Part shown: positions 8,601-16,787 of the stretch, piece by piece | Numbering within the stretch: the stretch's first letter is position 1 | Layout: each line of letters starts with the position of its first letter | Assembly: GCA_900314445.1 (NCBI GenBank) | Contig: OMVA01000086.1 | Coordinates: 1 to 64,000, forward strand | DNA: 64,000 bases | Direction of reading: 5' to 3' | Source of the DNA: an uncultured Lachnospiraceae bacterium | Lineage (GTDB): Bacteria > Bacillota > Clostridia > Lachnospirales > Lachnospiraceae | Program-made: the position numbers and the translations under genes | Notes under the pieces: generated by a model | Told to the model about the DNA's origin: nothing | The model's database searches: none | The model's input: the letters and a program-made list of their open reading frames with translations, nothing else

Positions 8601-9563
8601 ATGAAGAAAAGATTAATTCTTTGTCTCGTGCTGTCATGCCTCGCTGCATTATTCCTTACTGGTTGTAAAGAGAAGGAAGTAAAACTTCCCTTCGAAGCAA
8701 ATCAGTCTCAGATGGTGCAGTACACAGAAGGAATTGTTCAGAACTATAATGACGTTCCTGCTGATGAAGCAAAATATTATTTGAACGATGGTACAGCAAT
8801 TGAAAAATCTGCTGTTTCAGGTTTCAAATTAGCACAGACAACTGATAAGGTTGGCGAATTCCTGGGTTACTTTGATACTTCAGGCAATAACCTTATATTT
8901 AGAGATGGTGGACACGACAACATCCTTTGCTCAATTGTTGCAAAGTATGAGAATCGTGACGTACAGGTTACAGTTTCATTTGTAGAGAATAGAGAATATC
9001 CATTACAGTTAAAGGATACAAAGGCTAAACTTGTATCTGAAGCTGCTCAAAATGGATTTGATGAAACAAACTTGCTTTCATACATTCAGCAGGCTTATGG
9101 TGCTTATCAGGTAGACACATCAAGTGTTGATGCTTTCCTCGGTGAAGTACTTGCAGCTCAGGGAGTTTACTCCTTTGAAGCGGATGAATGTGAAGTAAGC
9201 CCTATCTATTCAAGACAGGAACTTCTGAAAAAAGCTGCAGGAAATACTGGTATCGGTATGGGTACGGTATTTGTAGTACTGATTTTCATTTCCTTTATCA
9301 TTTCTCTTCTGAAGTTTGTACCTATGTTATTTGGACAGGGTGAAACAAAGAAGGCATCAGCTACAAAGAAGGCTTCTACAAAGGCAGAAGCTCCAGCAAA
9401 GAAGGCAGCAACTGCAAGCACTCCATCTGCAAATCTTGCTGATGATGCAGAACTTGTTGCTGTAATTACAGCTGCAATTTATGCTGCAGAAGCTGATAAG
9501 GGTACTTATACTACAGATAGTAAAGATAAGCTCGTTGTTCGTTCAATCAGACGAGTAAGATAA
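8601..9563 (+). CDS. OadG-like lipoprotein, small membrane subunit of the decarboxylase pump
   Basis: I choose ATG 8601, preceded by AGGAGG and giving 320 residues. It starts with a lipoprotein signal peptide ending in the lipobox LTGC. A soluble region of about 190 residues follows, then a single membrane segment near 215-240 (GIGMGTVFVVLIFISFIISL). After that come an Ala/Lys-rich linker and a C-terminal cytoplasmic tail. The segment MGTVFVVLIFISF and the tail resemble the gamma subunit (OadG/MmdD) that tethers soluble and membrane subunits of Na+-pumping decarboxylases. The long exported domain in front is extra compared with the roughly 80-120 residues of classical OadG and has no function I can name. 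It may touch the outer face of the OadB pump. Confidence 0.75.
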   Translation: MKKRLILCLVLSCLAALFLTGCKEKEVKLPFEANQSQMVQYTEGIVQNYNDVPADEAKYYLNDGTAIEKSAVSGFKLAQTTDKVGEFLGYFDTSGNNLIFRDGGHDNILCSIVAKYENRDVQVTVSFVENREYPLQLKDTKAKLVSEAAQNGFDETNLLSYIQQAYGAYQVDTSSVDAFLGEVLAAQGVYSFEADECEVSPIYSRQELLKKAAGNTGIGMGTVFVVLIFISFIISLLKFVPMLFGQGETKKASATKKASTKAEAPAKKAATASTPSANLADDAELVAVITAAIYAAEADKGTYTTDSKDKLVVRSIRRVR

Positions 9564-9578
9564 TCGGAGGATAATAAA

Positions 9579-9941
9579 ATGAAAAATTATAGAATTACCG
9601 TTAATGGTACAACATATGATGTAGCAGTAGAAGAGACTGGCGCTAGCGCATCTGCACCAGTTGCAGCAGCTCCTAAGGCAGCAGCTCCTGCTCCTGCAGC
9701 AGTTCCAGCTGCAACAGGTTCTGCAGGTTCTGTAGTAGTTTCTGCACCAATGCCTGGTAAGATCCTTTCTGTTAAGACAGAAGTTGGCGCTTCTGTAAAG
9801 AAGGGTGATGTACTTATAGTTCTTGAAGCTATGAAGATGGAAAACGAAATCGTTGCTCCAGAAGATGGTACAGTTGCATCTGTTAATGCTCAGGCTGGTT
9901 CTCAGGTTGAGTCTGGCGATACTCTTGTTACATTAAACTAA
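9579..9941 (+). CDS. Biotin carboxyl carrier protein (biotinyl domain, MmdC/1.3S type)
   Basis: The swinging biotin arm of the complex. The 120-residue protein has a short N-terminal beta region (1-20), a flexible Ala/Pro linker (24-48) and a C-terminal biotinyl domain (50-120). The biotinylation motif EAMKMEN is intact with Lys86 as acceptor, and APMPGKI and GDTLV mark the domain ends. Similarity is closest to the 1.3S transcarboxylase subunit and MmdC. It carries the CO2 between the carboxyltransferase subunits (7166 and 11118 genes) and the OadB pump. A GGAGG ribosome-binding site precedes ATG 9579. Confidence 0.92.
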   Translation: MKNYRITVNGTTYDVAVEETGASASAPVAAAPKAAAPAPAAVPAATGSAGSVVVSAPMPGKILSVKTEVGASVKKGDVLIVLEAMKMENEIVAPEDGTVASVNAQAGSQVESGDTLVTLN

Positions 9942-9981
9942 TTAGAGTACATGATTCAAAATAACCTGAGGAGGTAAAAAC

Positions 9982-11103
9982 ATGCTGGAAGTATTTCAAA
10001 ACTTACTTTCGCAGACTGGTTTTGTCACCCTCGACTGGAAGAATTATGTAATGATTCTCATTGCCTTTATCTTTATGTATCTGGCAATTGTTAAGGGATT
10101 CGAACCACTTCTGCTCGTACCAATCGCATTTGGTATGTTCCTTGTAAATATGTTCCCTTCTATCATTCAGGAAGGCGGACTTCTGTATTATTTCTATAAA
10201 CTGGATGAATGGAGTATTTTACCATCCCTGATCTTCATGGGCGTAGGCGCTATGACAGATTTCGGACCACTGATTGCTTACCCACCATCATTTATTCTTG
10301 GTGCTGCAGCTCAGTTCGGTATTTACGCTGCTTATTTCATCGCAATCCTTATGGGATTCTCTGGTAAGGAAGCTGCAGCTATTTCCATCATCGGTGGTGC
10401 TGATGGTCCTACATCAATCTTCCTTGCTGGTAAGCTTGGAATGGGTGGTACACTTATGGGACCTATCGCCGTAGCTGCTTATTCTTATATGTCACTGGTT
10501 CCTGTTATTCAGCCACCAGTAATGAAGCTCTTAACTACTAAGAAAGAGCGTCTCATTAAGATGCCTCAGCTTCGTAAAGTAACAAAGATGGAAAAAATTC
10601 TTTTCCCTATCGTTGTTACACTTGTTGTATGTATGATTCTCCCAACAACAGCTCCACTTGTTGGTATGCTTATGCTTGGAAATCTTTTCCGTGAGTGTGG
10701 TGTTGTTAAGCAGCTTACAGAAACTGCTTCCAACGCTTTGATGTACATCGTAGTTATCTTACTGGGTACATCAGTAGGTGCTTCAACAAGTGCTGAAGCA
10801 TTCCTTAAGATTTCTACACTTAAGATTACCGCTCTTGGACTTATTGCATTCGTTATTGCTACTACAGCGGGAACTCTGTTCGGTAAGTTAATGTGTGCTG
10901 TAACCCATGGAAAAGTAAATCCTTTAATTGGTTCTGCAGGCGTTTCAGCCGTTCCTATGGCTGCACGTGTATCTCAGAAGGTTGCATCACAGTATGATCC
11001 AACAAACTTCCTTCTGATGAATGCAATGGGACCAAACGTTGCAGGTGTTATCGGTACTGCAGTAGCAGCCGGTTCATTCCTTGCAATCTTTAATGTTAAG
11101 TAA
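9982..11103 (+). CDS. oadB: Na+-translocating decarboxylase beta subunit
   Basis: A polytopic membrane protein of 373 residues with about ten hydrophobic segments. It decarboxylates carboxybiotin and couples this to Na+ export. The signature GGADGPTSIFLAGKLG contains Asp141, matching the essential Asp of OadB (family knowledge). The second pore motif is seen in NAMGPNVAGVIGTAVAAG near the C-terminus. OadB, MmdB and GcdB are alike, so the name marks the family and not the substrate. AGGAGG precedes ATG 9982. The gene ends 14 bases before the next start, consistent with a tight operon. Confidence 0.92.
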   Translation: MLEVFQNLLSQTGFVTLDWKNYVMILIAFIFMYLAIVKGFEPLLLVPIAFGMFLVNMFPSIIQEGGLLYYFYKLDEWSILPSLIFMGVGAMTDFGPLIAYPPSFILGAAAQFGIYAAYFIAILMGFSGKEAAAISIIGGADGPTSIFLAGKLGMGGTLMGPIAVAAYSYMSLVPVIQPPVMKLLTTKKERLIKMPQLRKVTKMEKILFPIVVTLVVCMILPTTAPLVGMLMLGNLFRECGVVKQLTETASNALMYIVVILLGTSVGASTSAEAFLKISTLKITALGLIAFVIATTAGTLFGKLMCAVTHGKVNPLIGSAGVSAVPMAARVSQKVASQYDPTNFLLMNAMGPNVAGVIGTAVAAGSFLAIFNVK

Positions 11104-11117
11104 TGGAGGAGATTAAA

Positions 11118-12524
11118 ATGGCTGAAGAAAGAAAGCTTAAAATTACAGAGACAGTCCTTCGTGACGCACATCAGTCTCTGATTGCTACACGTATGCCAAC
11201 TGAAGAAATGCTCCCAATCATCGATAAGATGGATCAGGTTGGTTACCATTCAGTAGAATGCTGGGGCGGTGCAACATTTGATGCATGCCTTCGTTTCCTG
11301 AAGGAAGATCCATGGGAGAGACTTAGAAAACTGAAAGATGGATTCAAGAACACAAAGCTTCAGATGCTGTTCCGTGGACAGAATATCCTTGGTTACAGAC
11401 CTTACGCTGATGACGTTGTTGAATACTTCGTACAGAAGTCAATTGCAAATGGTATTGACATCATTCGTATCTTTGACTGCTTGAACGACCTTCGTAACCT
11501 TGAGACAGCTGTTAAGGCTGCTAATAAGGAAAAGGGCCATGCACAGGTTGCTCTTTCTTACACATTAGGTGATGCTTATACTATGGATTACTGGAAAGAA
11601 ACAGCTCGTCGCATCGAAGAGATGGGTGCTGATTCTATCTGTATTAAAGATATGTCTGGACTTCTTGTTCCTTACAAGGCTGAAGAGCTTGTTAAGGCAC
11701 TTAAGGAAGGTTCAAAGCTTCCAATCCAGTTACATACTCATTACACATCAGGTGTTGCTTCTATGACATATCTGAAGGCTGTTGAAGCTGGATGTGACGT
11801 TATCGATACCGCTATTTCTCCATTTGCTATGGGTACATCACAGCCTGCAACAGAAGTTATGGTTGAGACGTTTAAGGGAACTCCTTATGATACAGGTCTC
11901 GATCAGAACCTTCTTTCAGAAATTGCTGATTACTTCAAGCCTTATAGAGAAGAGTGCCTGAAATCAGGCCTTATGTCTACAAAGGTTCTTGGCGTAAATA
12001 TCAATACACTTCGTTACCAGGTACCTGGTGGTATGCTTTCAAACCTTGTTTCTCAGCTTAAGGAAGCTAAGCAGGATGATAAGCTTACAGCAGTACTTGA
12101 GGAAGTTCCAAGAGTTCGTAAGGACTTTGGTGAACCACCACTTGTTACACCTTCATCACAGATCGTTGGTACACAGGCTGTACTTAACGTACTGACAGGT
12201 GAAAGATATAAGATGATTACTAAGGAATCTAAGGATCTTCTTGCAGGAAGATATGGACAGACAATTAAGCCTGTAGATCCAGAAATCCAGAAGAAGGCAC
12301 TTGGCGATGAAAAGCCAATTACTTACAGACCAGCTGATGATCTTAAGCCAGAACTTGAAACTCTCGAGAAGGAAATGGCTCAGTACAAGCAGCAGGATGA
12401 AGACGTACTTTCATACGCTTTATTCCCACAGGTTGCTACAGAGTTCTTCAAGTACAGAGAAGCTCAGGCAACAAAGGTTGATGCTAAGAAGGCTGATACT
12501 ACAAATAAGACATATCCAGTTTAA
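11118..12524 (+). CDS. oadA: Pyruvate/oxaloacetate carboxyltransferase subunit (OadA/PycB/5S type, no biotin domain)
   Basis: It catalyses CO2 transfer between oxaloacetate/pyruvate and biotin in a TIM barrel. TETVLRDAHQSL carries the metal-binding Asp, LHTHYTSG the metal-binding histidines, and CIKDMSGLL the lysine carbamylated in this family. MLFRGQNILGYRPYADDVV is the pyruvate-site block. The 468-residue length ends after the conserved PycA-type C-terminal helical region and lacks a biotinyl domain, which is supplied by the separate carrier at 9579. In this it resembles the 5S subunit of transcarboxylase. ATG 11118 is chosen because GGAGGAG lies 10 bases upstream; the ATG at 11103 precedes that site. 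Confidence 0.88.
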   Translation: MAEERKLKITETVLRDAHQSLIATRMPTEEMLPIIDKMDQVGYHSVECWGGATFDACLRFLKEDPWERLRKLKDGFKNTKLQMLFRGQNILGYRPYADDVVEYFVQKSIANGIDIIRIFDCLNDLRNLETAVKAANKEKGHAQVALSYTLGDAYTMDYWKETARRIEEMGADSICIKDMSGLLVPYKAEELVKALKEGSKLPIQLHTHYTSGVASMTYLKAVEAGCDVIDTAISPFAMGTSQPATEVMVETFKGTPYDTGLDQNLLSEIADYFKPYREECLKSGLMSTKVLGVNINTLRYQVPGGMLSNLVSQLKEAKQDDKLTAVLEEVPRVRKDFGEPPLVTPSSQIVGTQAVLNVLTGERYKMITKESKDLLAGRYGQTIKPVDPEIQKKALGDEKPITYRPADDLKPELETLEKEMAQYKQQDEDVLSYALFPQVATEFFKYREAQATKVDAKKADTTNKTYPV

Positions 12525-12533
12525 TTAAATGTT

Positions 12534-12551
12534 TGCCAAATGCATTTGGCA
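12534..12551. repeat. Perfect 18-bp palindrome
   Basis: TGCCAAATGCATTTGGCA is an exact palindrome lying 9 bases after the oadA stop and before the operon terminator. Its core ATGCAT with flanking AAAT resembles the ATTTGCAT hairpins found in other gaps of this window. Confidence 0.7.
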
Positions 12552-12569
12552 TAGGGTTTAGTTTTGAGA

Positions 12570-12602
12570 AGAGCAGGGCTGCAAACAGTTCTGCTCTTTC
12601 TT
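12570..12602 (+). terminator. Terminator of the decarboxylase operon
   Basis: AGAGCAG (12570-12576) pairs with CTGCTCT (12591-12597), followed by TTCTT. It ends the five-gene operon 16 bases before ktrB. Confidence 0.65.
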
Positions 12603-12617
12603 AAAAGTAGGTGAAGG

Positions 12618-13994
12618 ATGGAAACTCAATCTAGAATGAAAATTACATCAGCACAGTTGATTCCAGCTGGATTTTTATGCATGATTTTAGTTGGTGCATT
12701 TTTACTCATGCTGCCAGTATCTACTGTTGCGGGTGAAACAACTACATTTTTAACTGCACTTTTTACATCTACAACGTCTGTCTGTGTAACTGGACTTGTT
12801 GTAGTGGACACTTTTTCACATTGGACTTTGATGGGGAAAGTGGTTATTTTAATTCTGATTCAGCTGGGAGGACTTGGGATTATTGCTGTTTCATCATCTG
12901 TTCTTTTAATGCTTCATAAGAAGTTTTCTCTGAAAGACAGACTTTTGATTCATGATGCTTTTAATTTGAATAGTATGCAGGGCCTTGTTCGCTTTTTATC
13001 GAAGGTTTTCAAAGGAACTTTCATGGTAGAAGGACTGGGCGCGCTTTTATATATGTTTGCTTTTATTCCTCAGTTTGGAGTAAAGCAGGGCCTTTGGATT
13101 TCCGTATTCAATTCCATTTCAGCTTTTTGTAATGCAGGAATTGATATTATCGGACCAAGCAGCCTTATGTCTTATTCACAGAATGTTCTGGTTATGGTTA
13201 CAACCATGTTCCTTATTGTATTTGGTGGTTTGGGTTACGTAGTATGGTTCGATCTCTATACTACATTTCATATGGCTATTATTCACGGAGATGGTTTAAA
13301 ATCAACTATAAAACGCTTGAATGCACATACAAAATTGGTTATTAATGTAACCATTACTTTGATTTTAGTGGGTGGATTATTAACATTTCTTTTCGAAAGA
13401 AAAAATCCAGCTACCATCGGAAATATGTCCTTTGGTTATAAAATTTTAAATAGTTTTTTTCAATCCATTACATACCGTACGGCAGGGTTTGCTTCGATTC
13501 CTCAGGATCAGCTCACAGGAGCATCTTGCCTTATGGGCTGTGTATGGATGTTCATTGGTGGATCACCTGTGGGTACAGCAGGTGGTGTTAAGACTGTAAC
13601 AGTATTCGTTATTCTCTTAAATGCAGTTTCCGTTATCCGTAATCGAGATGAAGCGGTTGTATTTGGCCGAAGAGTAAGTGGCGATATGATTCAAAAGGCA
13701 TCTGCCATTGTTACAGTTAGTTTTTTAGTAACAATCGTAATGACTCTTGCCTTGATGCTGACAACTGGCGCGAATCCAATTGATAGTATGTATGAAATCT
13801 TTAGTGCAACAGCTACGGTAGGCCTTTCGCGTGGACTTACACCGGAACTGAATTCCATTGGGCGAATTATTGTTATAGTGTCCATGTATCTGGGACGAAT
13901 CGGCCCTATTTCCATGGCTCTTTTCTTCCATACAGGAGCAGGAAATCGGAAAAACAAAGTTAGTTATGCTGAAGGAAAGTTTATTATTGGCTAG
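12618..13994 (+). CDS. ktrB: TrkH/KtrB-type potassium uptake protein
   Basis: The membrane channel subunit of a Na+- or H+-coupled K+ uptake system. It has 458 residues with the expected four pore repeats: selectivity-filter loops are visible in TSTTSVCVTGL, FNSISAFCNAGID, SITYRTAGFASI and SATATVGLSRGL. Each carries the near-invariant Gly of the TrkH/KtrB filter. The length and the pairing with a single-RCK partner directly downstream favour Ktr over Trk, but the two are hard to separate by eye. It starts at ATG 12618 after AGGTGAAGG and is followed 9 bases later by ktrA. Confidence 0.9.
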   Translation: METQSRMKITSAQLIPAGFLCMILVGAFLLMLPVSTVAGETTTFLTALFTSTTSVCVTGLVVVDTFSHWTLMGKVVILILIQLGGLGIIAVSSSVLLMLHKKFSLKDRLLIHDAFNLNSMQGLVRFLSKVFKGTFMVEGLGALLYMFAFIPQFGVKQGLWISVFNSISAFCNAGIDIIGPSSLMSYSQNVLVMVTTMFLIVFGGLGYVVWFDLYTTFHMAIIHGDGLKSTIKRLNAHTKLVINVTITLILVGGLLTFLFERKNPATIGNMSFGYKILNSFFQSITYRTAGFASIPQDQLTGASCLMGCVWMFIGGSPVGTAGGVKTVTVFVILLNAVSVIRNRDEAVVFGRRVSGDMIQKASAIVTVSFLVTIVMTLALMLTTGANPIDSMYEIFSATATVGLSRGLTPELNSIGRIIVIVSMYLGRIGPISMALFFHTGAGNRKNKVSYAEGKFIIG

Positions 13995-14003
13995 GAGGGG
14001 AAT

Positions 14004-14651
14004 ATGAATAAAACTTTTGCTATTCTGGGACTTGGCAAATTTGGTATGAGTGTTGCCAGATCTCTTATGAGAGATGGTGGAGAAGTTCTGGTTGCAGACA
14101 ACAGTGAGGAAGTAATTAATCAGATTAGTGGTGAGGTAACTTATGCAATGACATGTGATCTCACAAATGCGGACGCAATTCGAGACCTTGGTATTTCAAA
14201 CTTTGATGTAGTGGTTGTATGCATGGCTCAGAGTTTTGAAGCTTCTGTTATGTGCGTAGTGGTTGCCAAGGAATTGGGTGTTCCATATGTTATGGCAAAG
14301 GCTTCTTCTCATAGAACGGGAGATATTCTTAAGAGAATTGGTGCGGATCAGATTATCTATCCAGAGGAAGAAACAGGTATTCGTATTGCAAAGAAATTAA
14401 CATCCAATGATTTCCTTGAATTCTTTGATATTTCAGAAAATCTCTGCCTTATCGAGATGAAAGTGCCAAAGGATTGGGTAGGAAAGACGCTTATGGAATT
14501 GGATTTACGTAAACGTTTCAAGATGAATGTGGTTGCTGTCAGTGATGATAAGAATGAAATGTCCCATATGGATCCAGCCCATCCCCTTTCTGCAAATGAA
14601 ACATTACTTGTAATTACAGAAAAGAAGGATTTAAAAAAGATTAGAGTATGA
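14004..14651 (+). CDS. ktrA: KtrA/TrkA-type RCK regulatory subunit of K+ uptake
   Basis: A cytoplasmic ring-forming subunit that gates KtrB in response to ATP/ADP or NAD(H). It has one Rossmann RCK_N domain beginning AILGLGKFGMSVARSL (GxGxxG) and one RCK_C domain (about 135-215), total 215 residues, as in KtrA; classical TrkA is twice this size. AGGAGGGG precedes ATG 14004. The stop overlaps the next gene's ATG by four bases (ATGA), so translation is coupled to the flavoprotein downstream. Confidence 0.92.
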   Translation: MNKTFAILGLGKFGMSVARSLMRDGGEVLVADNSEEVINQISGEVTYAMTCDLTNADAIRDLGISNFDVVVVCMAQSFEASVMCVVVAKELGVPYVMAKASSHRTGDILKRIGADQIIYPEEETGIRIAKKLTSNDFLEFFDISENLCLIEMKVPKDWVGKTLMELDLRKRFKMNVVAVSDDKNEMSHMDPAHPLSANETLLVITEKKDLKKIRV

Positions 14652-15961
14652 AAAAACTTTTAATAATTGGTGCTGGTGCAGCAGGTATGATGGCTGCCAT
14701 AAAAGCACCTGCTGGTTATCAGGTTACGATTTTAGAAAAAAATGAAAAAGCTGGAAAGAAGCTTTTTATTACAGGAAAAGGTCGTTGCAATGTAACCAAC
14801 GATTCAGATTCCGATAATTTTATGAGACATACAGTTTCTAATCCCAAGTTTCTCTTCACAGCTATTTCTGCCTATGATCAGCATGCCTTGATGGATGATC
14901 TATCAAAATGGGGATTAAAGCTGAAAACCGAGAGAGGTGATCGTGTATTCCCTCTTTCTGATCATTCATCGGATGTGATTCGAACACTGGAAACTCAGGT
15001 AAAGAAAAGAAATGGAAAAATCATTTACGGGGAAAATGTGTCCGAACTACTTTATGAAAGTTTTCAAAGTGATAATCCAAAAGATAAGTACCAATGGAAG
15101 GCAAATGGAGTGCGCACTAAATCAGGAAAGACTTATATGGCAGATACCATAATTTTTGCAACAGGTGGTCTTTCTTATCCCCAGACTGGTTCTACAGGAG
15201 ATGGTCATAGGATTCTGCAGAAGATAGGTGTTTCCTCTACTGAAATGTTACCTGCTCTTTGTGCTCTAGAGACGGCAGGTCCGGATGCTCCATCCATGAT
15301 GGGACTTGCTATGAAGAATGTGTCAGGTTCCCTGATTGTAAGAAAGAATCCTGACTGGAAAATTAAGAAAGATAAGGTCATTTACCAGGAATTAGGTGAG
15401 ATGCTCTTTACCCATTTTGGTATTAGTGGTCCTATTGTGCTTTCTGCTTCTTCTTACCTTGCTAATATTATGAGAAAACATGGTGTTAGAAGAGTGGAAA
15501 AGGGTTTTGTTACCTTCAGTCTTGATTTGAAACCAGCTCTGACAGAAGAAAAACTGGATTTAAGATTGCAGAGAGATTTTGAAAAGTATCAGAATAGAGA
15601 ATTTCAAAATGCATTGTCTGATTTGCTTCCAAGAATGATGATTCCAGTTGTTGTTAAGCGTTCTGGAATTGAAGCAGAAAAAAAGGTGAATCAGATTACA
15701 CATGAAGAAAGAAAAAATCTTCTTTCTTTATTGAAAAATCTTGAATTTGACATTGTTGGCATGAGAGATTTTCCAGAGGCAATCATTACTTCTGGTGGAA
15801 TTGATGTGAAAGAAATTAATCCATCCACCATGGAACTTAAGAAAATCAAAAATGTAAAGTGCGTGGGTGAACTTATTGATTGTGACGCATTAACTGGTGG
15901 CTATAATCTTCAGATTGCCTGGGCTACATCGTGCCTTGCATCCAGCACCCTGGATGATTAA
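14648..15961 (+). CDS. NAD(P)/FAD-dependent oxidoreductase, HI0933/YhiN family
   Basis: A flavoprotein of the HI0933 family, 437 residues. The N-terminal FAD-binding motif is IIGAGAAGMMAAIKAP, followed by LEKNEKAGKKLFITGKGRCN, the family's second block. A central ATGGLSYPQTGSTGDGH block and the C-terminal GGYNLQIAWATSCLA close the FAD site. Members include BaiN-type bile acid reductases and uncharacterised housekeeping oxidoreductases; the substrate is not known here. Its ATG overlaps the ktrA stop, and cmk follows after 141 bases. The pairing with ktrA looks like transcription economy more than shared function. Confidence 0.85.
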   Translation: MKKLLIIGAGAAGMMAAIKAPAGYQVTILEKNEKAGKKLFITGKGRCNVTNDSDSDNFMRHTVSNPKFLFTAISAYDQHALMDDLSKWGLKLKTERGDRVFPLSDHSSDVIRTLETQVKKRNGKIIYGENVSELLYESFQSDNPKDKYQWKANGVRTKSGKTYMADTIIFATGGLSYPQTGSTGDGHRILQKIGVSSTEMLPALCALETAGPDAPSMMGLAMKNVSGSLIVRKNPDWKIKKDKVIYQELGEMLFTHFGISGPIVLSASSYLANIMRKHGVRRVEKGFVTFSLDLKPALTEEKLDLRLQRDFEKYQNREFQNALSDLLPRMMIPVVVKRSGIEAEKKVNQITHEERKNLLSLLKNLEFDIVGMRDFPEAIITSGGIDVKEINPSTMELKKIKNVKCVGELIDCDALTGGYNLQIAWATSCLASSTLDD

Positions 15962-16102
15962 TTGGTTTTATATATTAAGTTGAGAATAAACTTTTAAGTT
16001 ATAATTATAATGAATGCTAATAGATTAATATCTGAATGAATGCATAAAGATGCATAACTAAATGAATACACATAATAGATAAAACGAGTGGAGGAATTAT
16101 TC

Positions 16103-16774
16103 ATGAATATCGCGATTGATGGACCTGCTGGTGCAGGTAAAAGTACTATTGCAAGACTTGTTGCAAATAGACTTGGCTTTTTATATGTAGATACAGGGGC
16201 GATGTATCGTGCTATTGCACTTTACATTCTTGATTCACATGTTGATCCAGAGAATGCAGATGCCTTAAATACTGCATTAGATCAGATTCACATTGATATT
16301 GTTTATGAAAATGGAGTACAGCACGTGCTTCTTAATTTACAGGATGTATCAGCTGAAATCAGAAGCCCTAAGGTTAGTATGATGGCTTCCACAACATCAG
16401 CAATTCCTGCTGTTCGTGCAAAACTTTTGGACCTGCAGAGAAATCTTGCAGCGAAGAATGATGTACTTATGGATGGAAGAGATATTGGTACTAATATTTT
16501 ACCAAATGCAGAATTAAAGATTTTCCTTACTGCTTCTGTAGAAGTAAGAGCCAAGAGAAGATTTGATGAAATGGTTCAGCGTGGCGAACGTCTTGATATT
16601 GAAGATGTAAAAGCGGATATTCAGCAGAGAGATACGCAGGATATGAATCGTGCCGTCGCACCTCTAAAGCAGGCTGAAGATGCAGTATTTATTGACTCTT
16701 CATACATGACTATTGAAGAAGTTGTAAAAGAAATTATGACTCTTGCTGAAAAAGTTAAGCAGGAAAATGCGTAG
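16103..16774 (+). CDS. cmk: Cytidylate kinase
   Basis: It phosphorylates CMP and dCMP to the diphosphates. The P-loop IDGPAGAGKSTIARLVA lies at residues 4-20. The CMP-binding DTGAMYRAIALYIL and the MDGRDIGTNILPNAELKIFL block are typical. I choose ATG 16103 (223 residues), which follows GGAGGAATTATTC; the earlier in-frame ATG at 16088 lies on the Shine-Dalgarno itself. cmk followed by ispH and rpsA is a conserved order in Clostridia. The gap to ispH is 13 bases. Confidence 0.95.
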   Translation: MNIAIDGPAGAGKSTIARLVANRLGFLYVDTGAMYRAIALYILDSHVDPENADALNTALDQIHIDIVYENGVQHVLLNLQDVSAEIRSPKVSMMASTTSAIPAVRAKLLDLQRNLAAKNDVLMDGRDIGTNILPNAELKIFLTASVEVRAKRRFDEMVQRGERLDIEDVKADIQQRDTQDMNRAVAPLKQAEDAVFIDSSYMTIEEVVKEIMTLAEKVKQENA

Positions 16775-16787
16775 GAAAGGGTAGTTA

